Positions 1 through 7,671 of a stretch of DNA of 64,000 nucleotides are shown here, piece by piece (position 1 is the first letter of the stretch; each line of letters starts with the position of its first letter). Position numbers and translations under genes: made by a program. Location of the stretch: contig NZ_CP068760.1 of assembly GCF_016775705.1 (NCBI RefSeq), positions 124,001 to 188,000 on the forward strand, read 5' to 3'. Source of the stretch: Chryseobacterium cucumeris. GTDB taxonomy: Bacteria; Bacteroidota; Bacteroidia; Flavobacteriales; Weeksellaceae. The notes under the pieces were generated by a model, which was given only the letters and a program-made list of their open reading frames with translations, made no database searches and had not been told where the DNA came from.

Positions 1-783
1 TTCCACTGCTGTTTTTTCCAGTGTTTGATAAACATGTAAAACACCTTCCGATAAGATATTGATGATATTCTGTTTAGATTCTGACTCATTTTCTACGAAA
101 GATTGGCCGTTATACAGCATGCTGACGTTATTTTCAATCTGGTTTAAAGTCTCCTTTGAGTTAAAAAACCGGTTGATCGTTTCTGTTGCCAGTCTGGAAC
201 CTTCTCTTGCAGCTTTTGCTGAGCCCGCTCCATCTGAAACAGCAATAATATTCCAGCCATCGGAAAGCCTATTTACAGCAAAATCGTCTTCACGAAATTT
301 GCCTTCATGCGCATGGGAACGTCCTCTTTTGGAAGCCACCACAATTTTTTTGTCTGAAAAAGAACCTTTCAATGAGTCTTCTTCCGGTTTATAAAAAGCT
401 GCGTTTGTATCGCTTGGAATATTCTTCCATAAGTCTTTGGGATCTGCGTTAACGAAAAGTTGTATTTTCTTAGTCTCCATCTGATGCTGATCGTGAATAT
501 GATAAAACTGAATATCCAGATGATACATATTATTGGTAACCGGGATTCCTGAGATTGTATTGTTTTCAAAAGTAAGCCCTGTTTCTTCAATGTTTCCAAT
601 ATTCTGAATCTTTATGTTCGGGAAATCTTCCATATCGAAAGTGAATTCATAGAACTGCTTTGCACTGGCATTTTTCAATATCCAATGAGCATCTTTGAAC
701 TCTTCTTTTTCTTTAAAAACAACAGCTTGTTCCATCGTCTTTGACTTGGATTCTGCGGCAGACTTCCTGAAAAATTTGCCCAT
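1..783 (-). CDS. PP2C-family Ser/Thr phosphatase, C-terminus cut by window edge
   Basis: The reading frame is open from an ATG at 783 to base 1, giving 261 visible residues; the C-terminus lies outside the window. Residues 1-140 are not a recognised domain. From about residue 148 a PP2C-like domain begins: a Ser-His...Gly...Arg-Glu-Asp-Asp motif (about 156-167) and a Val-Ser-Asp-Gly-Ala-Gly-Ser motif (182-188), which is the metal-binding DGxGS of PP2C enzymes. The start lies 2 nt after the stop of the upstream vWA/zinc-ribbon gene, so the two are co-transcribed. Known context: a vWA protein, PP2C and a protein kinase form the TerY-phosphorylation triad linked to TerD modules. The kinase would be expected just beyond the left edge (inference). 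Confidence 0.85.
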   Translation of the reverse strand, partial: MGKFFRKSAAESKSKTMEQAVVFKEKEEFKDAHWILKNASAKQFYEFTFDMEDFPNIKIQNIGNIEETGLTFENNTISGIPVTNNMYHLDIQFYHIHDQHQMETKKIQLFVNADPKDLWKNIPSDTNAAFYKPEEDSLKGSFSDKKIVVASKRGRSHAHEGKFREDDFAVNRLSDGWNIIAVSDGAGSAKAAREGSRLATETINRFFNSKETLNQIENNVSMLYNGQSFVENESESKQNIINILSEGVLHVYQTLEKTAVE

Positions 784-785
784 CA

Positions 786-1829
786 TTAGCCCAAAGTTCG
801 GTTAATATCAAATCCTCCTCCGGAAAATCCGTAATAATCCGAAGTTCCGCACCACGGACATTTGCTGTACCCTTCTCCTCTCAGACAGTGTATACCTCCG
901 CAAGAGCAGGTGGCCAATGCAATAGGATTGGCACAATGAGGACATGAAGTACCTCCATCCAGTTCTTCTATATTGATTTTAAGATACGTTTTCTGATGGG
1001 AAGAAAGTCTGTAGTAGGCTTTTTCATCAATTTTATATGCTCCGTCCAGTCTGTAATATCTTGTAGCCATTCCCGGTATGCTTGATTCTGCGAATGCTTT
1101 TTTAAACTTCATCAGATAAAGCTTTTCCGTTTCCTGGCATTTTCCGTTCAATACTACAAAATTATTATCCGGGAATCTCTGTTCCATTTCTGGATCTACT
1201 TTCTCCAGAATCATGGAATCTATTTTAGACAAATTAATTCCTTCTTTTTTGGCTTCTGTGACACTCTGGCTGGTTGTTTTAATAGAATCTGTTACCCATT
1301 TGAAAAACTCTTTGTAAGAATTCTCATCAGAATTATTGAACAGTAAAACATGGTCTGCCAGAGATCCGAGAAGTTTATAATTGGTATTTTCTCCAATAGA
1401 AACAGCAATAGTGTTAGATTTTCCGTTGTATTTGTTATTCCATCTTTCAATGGCTTTGGTCGCATCATCAGTGGGCACTCCGTCTGTAAAAAGAAACACT
1501 ATAGGTTTCCAGTCGCCTTTTCTTTCATACGTTGTTTTCACAATATCCCTGTCAATACAATCCATTAGTTTAATTAAACCCTGGGAAAGTGATGTACCAC
1601 TTCCGACCGGAATTTTAGGCGGATAAAAACTGATAATATCCTGCATCGGCGTAATGATTTCAGCTTCTCCCGCAAAACCAATCACGGAAATGTAGACAGT
1701 TTCAAGTGAATAAGGATCTTTTTTTAATTCCCTGATGATATTGGCGATCCCTTCCTGTACCTGCTCAATAGGTTCTCCTACCATAGATTCGGAGACGTCT
1801 ACTAAAAAATAAATAGGCAGTCTTCTCAT
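786..1829 (-). CDS. TerY-like vWA protein with C-terminal zinc ribbon
   Basis: 347 residues from the ATG at 1829. The vWA domain opens with a MIDAS motif (Asp-Val-Ser-Glu-Ser, about residues 11-15) and contains the later Thr-Asp-Gly motif, both used for Mg-dependent ligand binding. The last 60 residues carry paired cysteine motifs (CPHC, CSC, CPWC), a probable zinc ribbon. A longer frame reaches 1946, but it overlaps the preceding TerY gene by about 100 nt and its extra 39 residues resemble no vWA N-terminus, so the 1829 start (17 nt after the preceding stop) is chosen. In Ter systems such proteins are thought to be metal-dependent scaffolds coupled to a kinase/phosphatase pair. Confidence 0.85.
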   Translation of the reverse strand: MRRLPIYFLVDVSESMVGEPIEQVQEGIANIIRELKKDPYSLETVYISVIGFAGEAEIITPMQDIISFYPPKIPVGSGTSLSQGLIKLMDCIDRDIVKTTYERKGDWKPIVFLFTDGVPTDDATKAIERWNNKYNGKSNTIAVSIGENTNYKLLGSLADHVLLFNNSDENSYKEFFKWVTDSIKTTSQSVTEAKKEGINLSKIDSMILEKVDPEMEQRFPDNNFVVLNGKCQETEKLYLMKFKKAFAESSIPGMATRYYRLDGAYKIDEKAYYRLSSHQKTYLKINIEELDGGTSCPHCANPIALATCSCGGIHCLRGEGYSKCPWCGTSDYYGFSGGGFDINRTLG

Positions 1830-1846
1830 GCTGTAAAGACAATTTT

Positions 1847-2494
1847 TTAAATAATAATAGTAAGCTCCGATGGTGGCGGAGGTAATGTGATGTTTTCTCC
1901 TGTATTCTGAGATTGTCCTCCCTGCGTAATGGAAGAACTCACCCATTTGAAAAAGGAAGAGAGGGTAATGGCATCCGTAGTATCAAGCTTTACCACATGA
2001 TCTGTGAGTTCCTTCAGAAACTTTTCATCAGCTTTCGGGCCTGCTGCACATCCTACGATAGCACCAAATTCCAGTCCTCTGATCACCGGGATCATCTGCC
2101 TGTATTTCTGAATATCCGAAGGTTTTCCATCCGTAAATATAAAAAGCAGCGGCTGCCAGTCTCCCTTTGTATCGGCAGATTCTTTTACAATTTCCTTCTG
2201 CATCAATTCTGAAACCATTTCCAGGGCTGCTCCTGTATGCGTCGGACCACTATCCGGACAGGTAATTTCCATGGGATAAAAGCTCGCCAGGTCTGTTAAG
2301 GGTATCATATTTTTAACATCTCTATCGAAGGTAATAACACTCAAATGCAGGCTGTCCATTGCCTGCGGATCTGCACGGAGCATACTGATAAGGCCGTTGA
2401 GACCATTATTCAGTGCCTGAATAGGCTCTCCGTTCATGGAACCTGAAGTATCTAATAAAAAATAAGCTAATAATCTCCTGCTCATTATAGACAA
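1847..2494 (-). CDS. TerY-like von Willebrand factor A domain protein
   Basis: 215 residues, essentially a single vWA domain. The MIDAS motif Asp-Thr-Ser-Gly-Ser-Met is near residues 16-21, and a Phe-Thr-Asp-Gly-Lys-Pro segment further on supplies another metal-site aspartate. No signal peptide, so cytoplasmic. The ATG at 2494 or the one three codons later (2485) could be the start. It lies between the TerD pair and the zinc-ribbon vWA gene on the same strand. Family knowledge: TerY proteins accompany TerD in tellurite, phage and stress resistance modules; the molecular role is not settled. Confidence 0.87.
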   Translation of the reverse strand: MSIMSRRLLAYFLLDTSGSMNGEPIQALNNGLNGLISMLRADPQAMDSLHLSVITFDRDVKNMIPLTDLASFYPMEITCPDSGPTHTGAALEMVSELMQKEIVKESADTKGDWQPLLFIFTDGKPSDIQKYRQMIPVIRGLEFGAIVGCAAGPKADEKFLKELTDHVVKLDTTDAITLSSFFKWVSSSITQGGQSQNTGENITLPPPPSELTIII

Positions 2495-2505
2495 GTATTA
2501 ATTCG

Positions 2506-2544
2506 AAGCCGTCGGCGGAAGTCTTCGACTTCCGCCGACGGCTT
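2506..2544 (-). repeat. Perfect 18-bp GC-rich hairpin in the ter operon
   Basis: Arms 2506-2523 and 2527-2544 are exact inverted copies around a 3-nt loop (TTC on plus). It lies between terD (stop 2574) and terY (start 2494). The G+C-rich arms contrast with the AT-rich surroundings. There is no T-run on the coding (minus) strand, so it is more likely a processing or stability element, or a mobile repeat, than a simple terminator. Confidence 0.75.
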
Positions 2545-2573
2545 TTATTATGATTTGATAAAAATTTGAGAAT

Positions 2574-3251
2574 CTAGTTGGAATATGCGTATTGCTGTCT
2601 CAGAATATCGATAAAATTATCTGTATTGTGTGGTTCTCCCACAGCACGGAATTTCCAGTCTCCGTTGTGGCGGTATGCTTCTGCAAAAACCATTGCACAT
2701 TTACCATTCATACTTGAATCACCGGAAAGGCTGTATTTTGTAATTTCTTTTCCTGTAGCATCTACAGCACGGATAAATGCATTTTCAATCATTCCGAAGT
2801 GCTGGTTATTGGTTCTTCCCTGATAAATGGTAACCAGGAATACAATTTTCTGATAACTCTGATCCAGCTGATCCAATCTTACAATGATCTGTTCATCATC
2901 TCCATCTCCTGCTCCGGTTCTATTGTCTCCGGTAAGCCATACATTTCCGCTTGGATGCTGCATGGAGTTGAAGAAAACCACATCTCCCTGGTAAAGCCCC
3001 ATCTGTCTTCCGTCATTGGTCTGTACCGTTCTTCCCAAATTGGCTACTTTTCCGTTGCCATCTAAAAGAAATGCTACTGCATCAAGGTCGTATTCTGCTT
3101 CTTTACTGAATAGTTTTCCAAAAAATCCACCTCCCTGCTTTCTTACGTCCCATCCTAAGCCGATGGTTACTTTTGAAAGATCATACACGCTTTCGCCGCG
3201 GTCATTCTTTCTTAAATCTATCGTTTGTCCTTTCTGTAAATTAATTGCCAT
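2574..3251 (-). CDS. terD: TerD family protein (copy 2)
   Basis: 225 residues, one TerD domain. Recognisable features are the Gly-Leu-Gly-Trp-Asp segment near residue 30, Asp-Leu-Asp-Ala at about 55, and the acidic Gly-Asp-Gly-Asp-Asp-Glu stretch in the middle, which forms the calcium site in TerD. An insertion of Gly/Phe/Lys-rich sequence after the GWD motif makes it longer than the neighbouring TerD. Start ATG at 3251, 27 nt after the stop of the other terD. TerD proteins are cytoplasmic Ca2+ binders of tellurite/stress modules; here they head an operon with vWA and PP2C genes, as in known Ter systems. Confidence 0.92.
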   Translation of the reverse strand: MAINLQKGQTIDLRKNDRGESVYDLSKVTIGLGWDVRKQGGGFFGKLFSKEAEYDLDAVAFLLDGNGKVANLGRTVQTNDGRQMGLYQGDVVFFNSMQHPSGNVWLTGDNRTGAGDGDDEQIIVRLDQLDQSYQKIVFLVTIYQGRTNNQHFGMIENAFIRAVDATGKEITKYSLSGDSSMNGKCAMVFAEAYRHNGDWKFRAVGEPHNTDNFIDILRQQYAYSN

Positions 3252-3278
3252 AGTTATAGTTTTTGTGTATCTGATATT

Positions 3279-3854
3279 TTATTTGATGATTTGCCCTTTG
3301 TAGTATTTTTCAAGAAAGAAGCCAAGATCTGCTCTGTATCCTATTCCTGAAGCTTCAAACTTCCAGCTTCCGTTTCTTTTGTACAGTCTTCCGAATTCTA
3401 CACCGGTTTCAATAGAAAAATCCTCATCCAGTTCGTATTTTGCAATCTCCTGGTTTGAATGGTTATCTACTACTCTGATATAGGAATTTCTTACCTGTCC
3501 GAAATTCTGTCTTCTTCTTTCAAAGTCTTCTATGGTTACCACAAAAAGGATCTCTTCTACTCTTGAATCTACTTTATCCAGGTCTATAATGATCGCTTCA
3601 TCATCGTCACCATCACTGTTTTTACCACTCGGATCATCTCCTGTATGGATAAGGGCTCCATCCGGAGAATTTAAGTTATTGTAAAAAACGAAGTATTCTT
3701 CGCTTACTAATTTTCTGTCAGAATCAATCATGATTGCAGAAGCATCCAGGTCAAAATCGTAGCCGGTTCCTTCATTCGGATCCCAGCCTAATCCAATCGT
3801 CATTTTCGTCAATCCTATCTCGATCTTTTGTCCTTTCTGTAGATTAATTGCCAT
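3279..3854 (-). CDS. terD: TerD family protein (copy 1, operon head)
   Basis: 191 residues, the usual TerD length. Motifs: Gly-Leu-Gly-Trp-Asp-Pro near residue 22, Asp-Phe-Asp-Leu-Asp-Ala at about 34-39, a central Asp-Gly-Asp-Asp-Asp-Glu acidic loop for calcium, and a C-terminal Glu-Phe-Gly-Arg-Leu-Tyr segment. It shares the first residues (MAINLQKGQ) with the downstream TerD, indicating tandem duplication. It is the first gene of the minus-strand ter operon, with a -7-like box about 58 nt upstream. Role by family: Ca2+-binding stress protein; tellurite resistance itself is not shown. Confidence 0.93.
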   Translation of the reverse strand: MAINLQKGQKIEIGLTKMTIGLGWDPNEGTGYDFDLDASAIMIDSDRKLVSEEYFVFYNNLNSPDGALIHTGDDPSGKNSDGDDDEAIIIDLDKVDSRVEEILFVVTIEDFERRRQNFGQVRNSYIRVVDNHSNQEIAKYELDEDFSIETGVEFGRLYKRNGSWKFEASGIGYRADLGFFLEKYYKGQIIK

Positions 3855-3911
3855 AGTGTTTTATATTATGATTATTTTTTGCATTAAGATAGAAGTGATT
3901 TATGAACTGAC

Positions 3912-3919
3912 CAAATTTA
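3912..3919 (-). promoter_or_regulatory. -7 box of the ter operon
   Basis: On the minus strand this reads TAAATTTG, matching the Bacteroidota -7 consensus TAnnTTTG. A TTG at 3942-3944 lies 22 nt further upstream as a possible -33 element. The predicted leader is about 50 nt. Confidence 0.5.
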
Positions 3920-3976
3920 TTCATTAAAAAAATATTTTATACAACTCAATTAAAAGAATTTAAGCCACAAAATAAA

Positions 3977-4002
3977 AAGGTCCAATTAAAAAATTGAACC
4001 TT
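3977..4002 (-). terminator. Intrinsic terminator after the flippase gene
   Basis: Near-perfect hairpin (AAGGTcCAATT / AATTGaACCTT) followed by TTTTTATTTT on the minus strand, 23 nt beyond the flippase stop. Confidence 0.7.
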
Positions 4003-4024
4003 GTATTATATAAAATGTATTGAA

Positions 4025-5053
4025 TTAATTTTCAAATTCTTTATCTGAAACAGCAACATTTCTTGCTTTTGCCAGCATGGGAATGGAAATTAATCCCATC
4101 ACCAGCATAATCACAATCTGCAGCGGTAAAGAAATAAAGGAGTACGTAAGTCCCATTTCACCGCCAAAATCTGCACTTTTCCCTACTGAAATAAACAGCG
4201 CCATAAAACCATACTTCATGGCAAGGTTATACGCTCCGATTCCTCCACTGGCAGGGATAATCATTCCTAATGTTCCTACTACAATAATAAAGAAACCGTC
4301 TGCAAAGGTAAATGCTGAAGTTTCAGGAAGAGCAAAACATACCAGATATGCAGCAAAGTAATAGCAAATCCAGATTCCTAATGTATAAAGAATGAATTTC
4401 CCTTTTTCTTTTAATTTAAAGATGGAAGTTATCCCCTGAAAAATCCCGTCAATAAAGCTAACCACTTTTCCTAAAAAAGGAATTCCTGAAAGTTTCTTTT
4501 TAAATACAAAGAACAAAACTGTTCCTGCAATCAGAATAGAAAGAACCAGTATGATCTTGTTGGGATTCATTGTTATTCCTGAGTTTTTATAGAATGACAG
4601 AATGGCTTCGTATTTAAACAATAACGTCAGTCCTAAGAAACCAAGCATACAGATCAGATCTACTACCCTTTCCAGAATAATAGTTCCGAAAGATTTATCT
4701 ACAGGTACTTTTTCCACCCCATATAAAGCGGTTGCCCTTGCTACTTCGCCACTTCTGGGAATTGTAAGGTTCATCAGATAACCAAATGAGATGGACCAAA
4801 GCGCATTGGAATTGGAAATTCTGTGTCCCATCGGCTCCAGCATCAGATTCCAGCGTATCGCTCTGAACCAGTACGCCAGAAGACCAAATACGGAAGCAAA
4901 CAATACCCAGATATAATTAGCTTTTGCCAATGACTTTTGAATGACTTTAAAATCCAGACCTCTTAAGGCAAGCCATAAAAAAAAGCCTGCAAAAGCAAGC
5001 GATATTACTATTGTAAGTATTGATTTTACCGGACTTTTTGATATTTTCTCCAT
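4025..5053 (-). CDS. YbhN/UPF0104-type lysylphosphatidylglycerol synthase TM-region (flippase-like) protein
   Basis: 342 residues, polytopic inner-membrane protein with about 8 hydrophobic segments. The layout fits the LPG_synthase_TM / UPF0104 family: an Arg-rich Trp-Phe-Arg-Ala-Ile-Arg-Trp segment near residue 63, a Pro-Arg-Ser-Gly-Glu motif after the third helix, and Gly-Ile-Gly-Ala-Tyr-Asn late in the protein. It lacks the soluble aminoacyl-transferase domain of MprF, so it would be a transporter- or flippase-like membrane protein of unknown substrate. It starts 3 nt after the panD stop, an operon pairing of unclear biochemical meaning. Confidence 0.8.
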   Translation of the reverse strand: MEKISKSPVKSILTIVISLAFAGFFLWLALRGLDFKVIQKSLAKANYIWVLFASVFGLLAYWFRAIRWNLMLEPMGHRISNSNALWSISFGYLMNLTIPRSGEVARATALYGVEKVPVDKSFGTIILERVVDLICMLGFLGLTLLFKYEAILSFYKNSGITMNPNKIILVLSILIAGTVLFFVFKKKLSGIPFLGKVVSFIDGIFQGITSIFKLKEKGKFILYTLGIWICYYFAAYLVCFALPETSAFTFADGFFIIVVGTLGMIIPASGGIGAYNLAMKYGFMALFISVGKSADFGGEMGLTYSFISLPLQIVIMLVMGLISIPMLAKARNVAVSDKEFEN

Positions 5054-5056
5054 GTA

Positions 5057-5407
5057 CTACGTAAGAAGATTTGTTTTTTCATCCGGGAAAACGATTTTTG
5101 GCTGGAAGTCTTTTGCTTCTTCCGGAGTCATCTGAGCATAGGCAATGATGATAATGATATCATCTTTCTGTACTTTTCTTGCTGCAGGACCATTCAGACA
5201 TACTTCACCTGATTTTCTTTTCCCTTTGATCACGTAGGTATCAAAACGTTCTCCGTTGTTCACATTCACGATATAGACTCTTTCTCCCACTACCAGACCG
5301 GCAGCTTCTATAAGATCTTCATCGATCGTTATACTCCCTATATAATTAAGGTCAGAGGCAGTTACTCTCACCCTATGAATCTTAGACTTGAAAACTTCTA
5401 TTAACAT
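5057..5407 (-). CDS. panD: Aspartate 1-decarboxylase
   Basis: 116 residues, the standard PanD length. The self-processing site Gly24-Ser25 is present (Tyr-Ile-Gly-Ser); cleavage yields the pyruvoyl group that decarboxylates L-aspartate to beta-alanine for pantothenate and CoA. The active-site Lys9 and the Asn-Gly-Pro-Ala-Ala-Arg segment near residue 72 are conserved. The ATG at 5407 lies only 5 nt from a -7 box, so the mRNA may be leaderless. It is co-transcribed with the flippase-like gene. Confidence 0.96.
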
Positions 5408-5411
5408 GTTG

Positions 5412-5419
5412 CAAATTTA
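5412..5419 (-). promoter_or_regulatory. -7 box of panD, 5 nt from the start codon
   Basis: Minus-strand TAAATTTG whose last base is 5 nt before the panD ATG. With transcription starting 5-7 nt after the box, the mRNA would have little or no leader. Confidence 0.6.
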
Positions 5420-5712
5420 TTAATAAAAATTAATAAAACAGGCGTTTATTATCATTTTAAAACTCCCACAAACACAGGTGTTTAATTTAACAAAACACAA
5501 GAAATATAAAAATTACTTATAAATTTAATAATCATATGGTCAAAAAAATTAATTCTTCATACACAATTTAGGATTTAATAAATACGAAAAATAATATTAA
5601 CTTTTTGCTAAAGTCAATACACATAAGCATTTGGCATGATTTTAGTAACCTGTAACGTAGATTTTCTGTGAAAAGTGGAATTATCATATTTTAACTGATT
5701 TCAGTGAAATGC

Positions 5713-5750
5713 AAAAAAATTGCACAAGTTTTAATAAAAAAATTGCACAA
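5713..5750. repeat. Two 15-bp direct repeats upstream of the HU promoter
   Basis: Copies at 5713-5727 and 5736-5750 are identical (seven A, then TTGCACAA) with a 23-bp period. The second copy contains the presumed -33 TTG of the HU promoter. The rest of the 399-bp gap (5408-5806) is AT-rich and shows no gene. Confidence 0.8.
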
Positions 5751-5772
5751 TTAGAAAATAGTACTATATTTG
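5743..5772 (+). promoter_or_regulatory. Promoter of the HU gene
   Basis: TTG at 5743-5745 and TATATTTG at 5765-5772, separated by 19 bp, match the Bacteroidota -33/-7 promoter well. The predicted leader is about 30 nt. Confidence 0.75.
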
Positions 5773-5806
5773 CTATAATTACGAACTAACTTTAATATTA
5801 AAAATT

Positions 5807-6097
5807 ATGAACAAGTCTGAATTAATCGACGCAATCGCAAAAGATGCAGGTATCACTAAAGTTGCAGCAAAAGCTGCTCTAGAGTCTTTCATTGGTAACG
5901 TTACAACTACATTAAAGAAAAAAGACGGAAAAGTTTCTTTAGTAGGTTTTGGTACTTTCTCAGTAGCTGAGAGAGCGGCTAGACAAGGTATTAACCCTGC
6001 AACTAAAAAACCGATCAAAATTGCTGCTAAAAAAGTTGCTAAATTCAAAGCTGGAGCTGATTTATCAAATGCAGTTTCAGGTGCTAAGAAAAAATAA
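5807..6097 (+). CDS. HU-family histone-like DNA-binding protein
   Basis: 96 residues. Begins MNKSELIDAIAKDAG, a typical HU N-terminus, followed by the Gly-Phe-Gly-Thr-Phe segment (residues 47-51) and the Arg-x-Gly-x-Asn-Pro-x-Thr beta-arm motif (about 58-67) with the proline that intercalates DNA. The C-terminus ends in a short Lys-rich tail. Role by family: nucleoid compaction and DNA bending as a dimer. It is monocistronic, with a clear promoter and a terminator right after it. Confidence 0.96.
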   Translation: MNKSELIDAIAKDAGITKVAAKAALESFIGNVTTTLKKKDGKVSLVGFGTFSVAERAARQGINPATKKPIKIAAKKVAKFKAGADLSNAVSGAKKK

Positions 6098-6120
6098 TCA
6101 TTCAGATTACAAAAATTCAG

Positions 6121-6148
6121 GGCTGTTTCTTAGAAACAGCCTTTTTTT
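6121..6148 (+). terminator. Intrinsic terminator of the HU gene
   Basis: Nine-bp stem GGCTGTTTC/GAAACAGCC with a 3-nt loop and a T7 tract, 24 nt after the stop codon. Confidence 0.92.
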
Positions 6149-6212
6149 ATGTCAAATTGTGACCGGAAATTCAACTATTAAGAAGCTTTAAGTGGTTTAG
6201 AATTATTAAGTT

Positions 6213-6266
6213 TTGGCTAAAGCCGATCATCATATCTAATAAAAATAAGCGGGCTAAAGCCCGCTT
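6213..6266. repeat. Paired GGCTAAAGCC-type hairpin repeats
   Basis: An imperfect copy (TTGGCTAAAGCCGA, from about 6213) and a perfect 8-bp stem copy at 6247-6266 (AAGCGGGC-TAAA-GCCCGCTT) share the loop TAAA. No T-run follows the second, so they look like REP-type repeats rather than terminators. Confidence 0.6.
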
Positions 6267-6323
6267 CTATTGATATTACAAATTTTATATTTTCAAGCGC
6301 CTTATCTCCTATTGAAAACCGCC

Positions 6324-6349
6324 ACTTCTAACTTCTAACTTCTAACTTC
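6324..6349. repeat. Heptamer tandem array (ACTTCTA)
   Basis: Three exact copies of ACTTCTA at 6324-6344 plus a partial fourth, just 3' of the pdxH stop. One of several heptamer arrays in this window. Confidence 0.85.
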
Positions 6350-6352
6350 CCA

Positions 6353-6994
6353 TTACGGAGCCAGTCTCGAGATTTTCCAGTCAAGATCTTCAAGCTCATA
6401 AATAATCCTGTCATGAAGACGATTGGGTCTTCCCTGCCAGAATTCAATTTCATAAGGTCTTGCAAGATATCCGCCCCAGTGGGCTGGTCTTGGGACTTCC
6501 GTATTTTCATACTCCTTTTCCAGCTCTTTTAATTTATCTTCCAGAAATTCTCTATTGGGAATCTCCTGGCTTTGCGGAGAGACCACAGCGCCGAGCTGGC
6601 TTCCTTTCGGCCTGGAATGGAAATAACCGTCGCTAAGGTTTTCTGCCACCTTTTCAAGATCAGCTTTGATGATAATCTGCCTTTCAAGATTAGGCCAGAA
6701 AAAATGCAGGCAGGCTTTATGGTTGTTTTCTATTGCTTTTCCTTTTTTGCTGTGATAATTGGTATAAAAAATAAATCCTTCATGGGTATATGCTTTAAGC
6801 AGTACCATTCTTGTTCTTGGGCACCCATCTTCTTCTACTGTAGAAACCGCCATAGCATTAGCTTCTGAGATCATCGGACTCTCATTGGCTTCCAAAAACC
6901 AGTCTCTGAACTGTTCAATTGGATTTTGTTTTATCTCACTTTCAATAAGTTGGGATTTCTCGTACACTTTTCTTCTGTCGTGCAGGTTTTCCAT
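6353..6994 (-). CDS. pdxH: Pyridoxamine 5'-phosphate oxidase
   Basis: 213 residues, full length for PdxH. The FMN- and substrate-binding signatures are visible: Arg-Met-Val-Leu-Leu-Lys (about 61-66), Tyr-Thr-Asn-Tyr-His-Ser-Lys-Lys-Gly (about 77-85), and the C-terminal Trp-Gln-Gly-Arg-Pro-Asn-Arg-Leu-His-Asp-Arg motif. It oxidises pyridoxamine/pyridoxine 5'-phosphate to PLP in the cytoplasm. Divergent from yqgE, with only 24 nt between the two start codons. Confidence 0.95.
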   Translation of the reverse strand: MENLHDRRKVYEKSQLIESEIKQNPIEQFRDWFLEANESPMISEANAMAVSTVEEDGCPRTRMVLLKAYTHEGFIFYTNYHSKKGKAIENNHKACLHFFWPNLERQIIIKADLEKVAENLSDGYFHSRPKGSQLGAVVSPQSQEIPNREFLEDKLKELEKEYENTEVPRPAHWGGYLARPYEIEFWQGRPNRLHDRIIYELEDLDWKISRLAP

Positions 6995-7007
6995 AAATAT
7001 TTTTTAT

Positions 7008-7015
7008 TAAATTTG
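7008..7015 (+). promoter_or_regulatory. -7 box of yqgE, 4 nt from the start codon
   Basis: TAAATTTG ends 4 nt before the ATG at 7019. Together with the 24-nt gap to pdxH this suggests a leaderless transcript. Confidence 0.5.
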
Positions 7016-7018
7016 AGT

Positions 7019-7567
7019 ATGAATCACTCATACAAAGGTAAAATATTAATCTCGACACCCGACATTTCCGGCGATATTTTTTCAAGATCGGTAGTATTGG
7101 TTATTGAACATAATGAAAGTGGTGCATTTGGTTTGATATTGAATAAAAAGAACAGCCAGATGAGTAGCAAATTCAAAGATTTTTTTGACTTTAAAATTGA
7201 GGTATATGATGGAGGACCTGTAGAAAACGACAAGGTATTTTTCATTGTAAAAGGCAAAAGAGTTACAGAGATCTATACAGACATTACTGATGAATACTAT
7301 CTTACAGAAGATATCGAACGTATTATTAATGCGGTTTTAAGCAGTGAACTGGATATCAACCATATCAAAATCTTTTCAGGATATTCCGGATGGTCTTCTC
7401 ATCAGCTGGATACTGAAGTTCAAAGAAAAATGTGGACGGTAGTGGATGTTTATAATCTTGATTATACGCTTCCCAATGATCAGACACTCTGGAAATCTAT
7501 TATGCAGAATCTTGGAGGAGAATTTCTTCTCTGGGCCAACTCTCCTGAGGATATTTCATTAAATTAA
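7019..7567 (+). CDS. YqgE/AlgH family protein (UPF0301)
   Basis: 182 residues from the ATG at 7019. The reading frame extends upstream to 6926, but that part overlaps pdxH and lacks homologous sequence; the conserved N-terminus (Lys-Gly-Lys-Ile-Leu-Ile-Ser-Thr-Pro) starts right after this Met. Other signatures: Ser-Val-Val-Leu-Val-Ile-Glu-His, Gly-Ala-Phe-Gly-Leu-Ile-Leu-Asn-Lys, and a central Gly-Tyr-Ser-Gly-Trp. Cytoplasmic, function unsettled; members have been linked to alginate regulation in Pseudomonas, which need not apply here. Confidence 0.88.
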   Translation: MNHSYKGKILISTPDISGDIFSRSVVLVIEHNESGAFGLILNKKNSQMSSKFKDFFDFKIEVYDGGPVENDKVFFIVKGKRVTEIYTDITDEYYLTEDIERIINAVLSSELDINHIKIFSGYSGWSSHQLDTEVQRKMWTVVDVYNLDYTLPNDQTLWKSIMQNLGGEFLLWANSPEDISLN

Positions 7568-7671
7568 CAATATCCCTTTCATATGATTAAAAATAATTAA
7601 CAAACTTTAAGATTCTGTTAACCAATTTTAAAGAAAGTTTTTCCGTTATTTGAAAAACTAAAATCACTGAT

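Noticed and set aside
369..599. 76-residue minus-strand frame near the left edge
   Set aside because: It lies out of frame within the open PP2C coding sequence, which has clear motifs.
786..1946. Longer 386-residue start for the second vWA gene
   Set aside because: It overlaps the preceding vWA gene by about 100 nt and adds residues unlike any vWA N-terminus; ATG 1829 fits better.
5628..5650. Possible sigma-54 promoter (TTGGCATG...)
   Set aside because: The -12 GC element is missing, and a better housekeeping promoter lies closer to the HU gene.
6926..7018. N-terminal extension of the YqgE protein
   Set aside because: It overlaps pdxH on the opposite strand and precedes the conserved start of the family.
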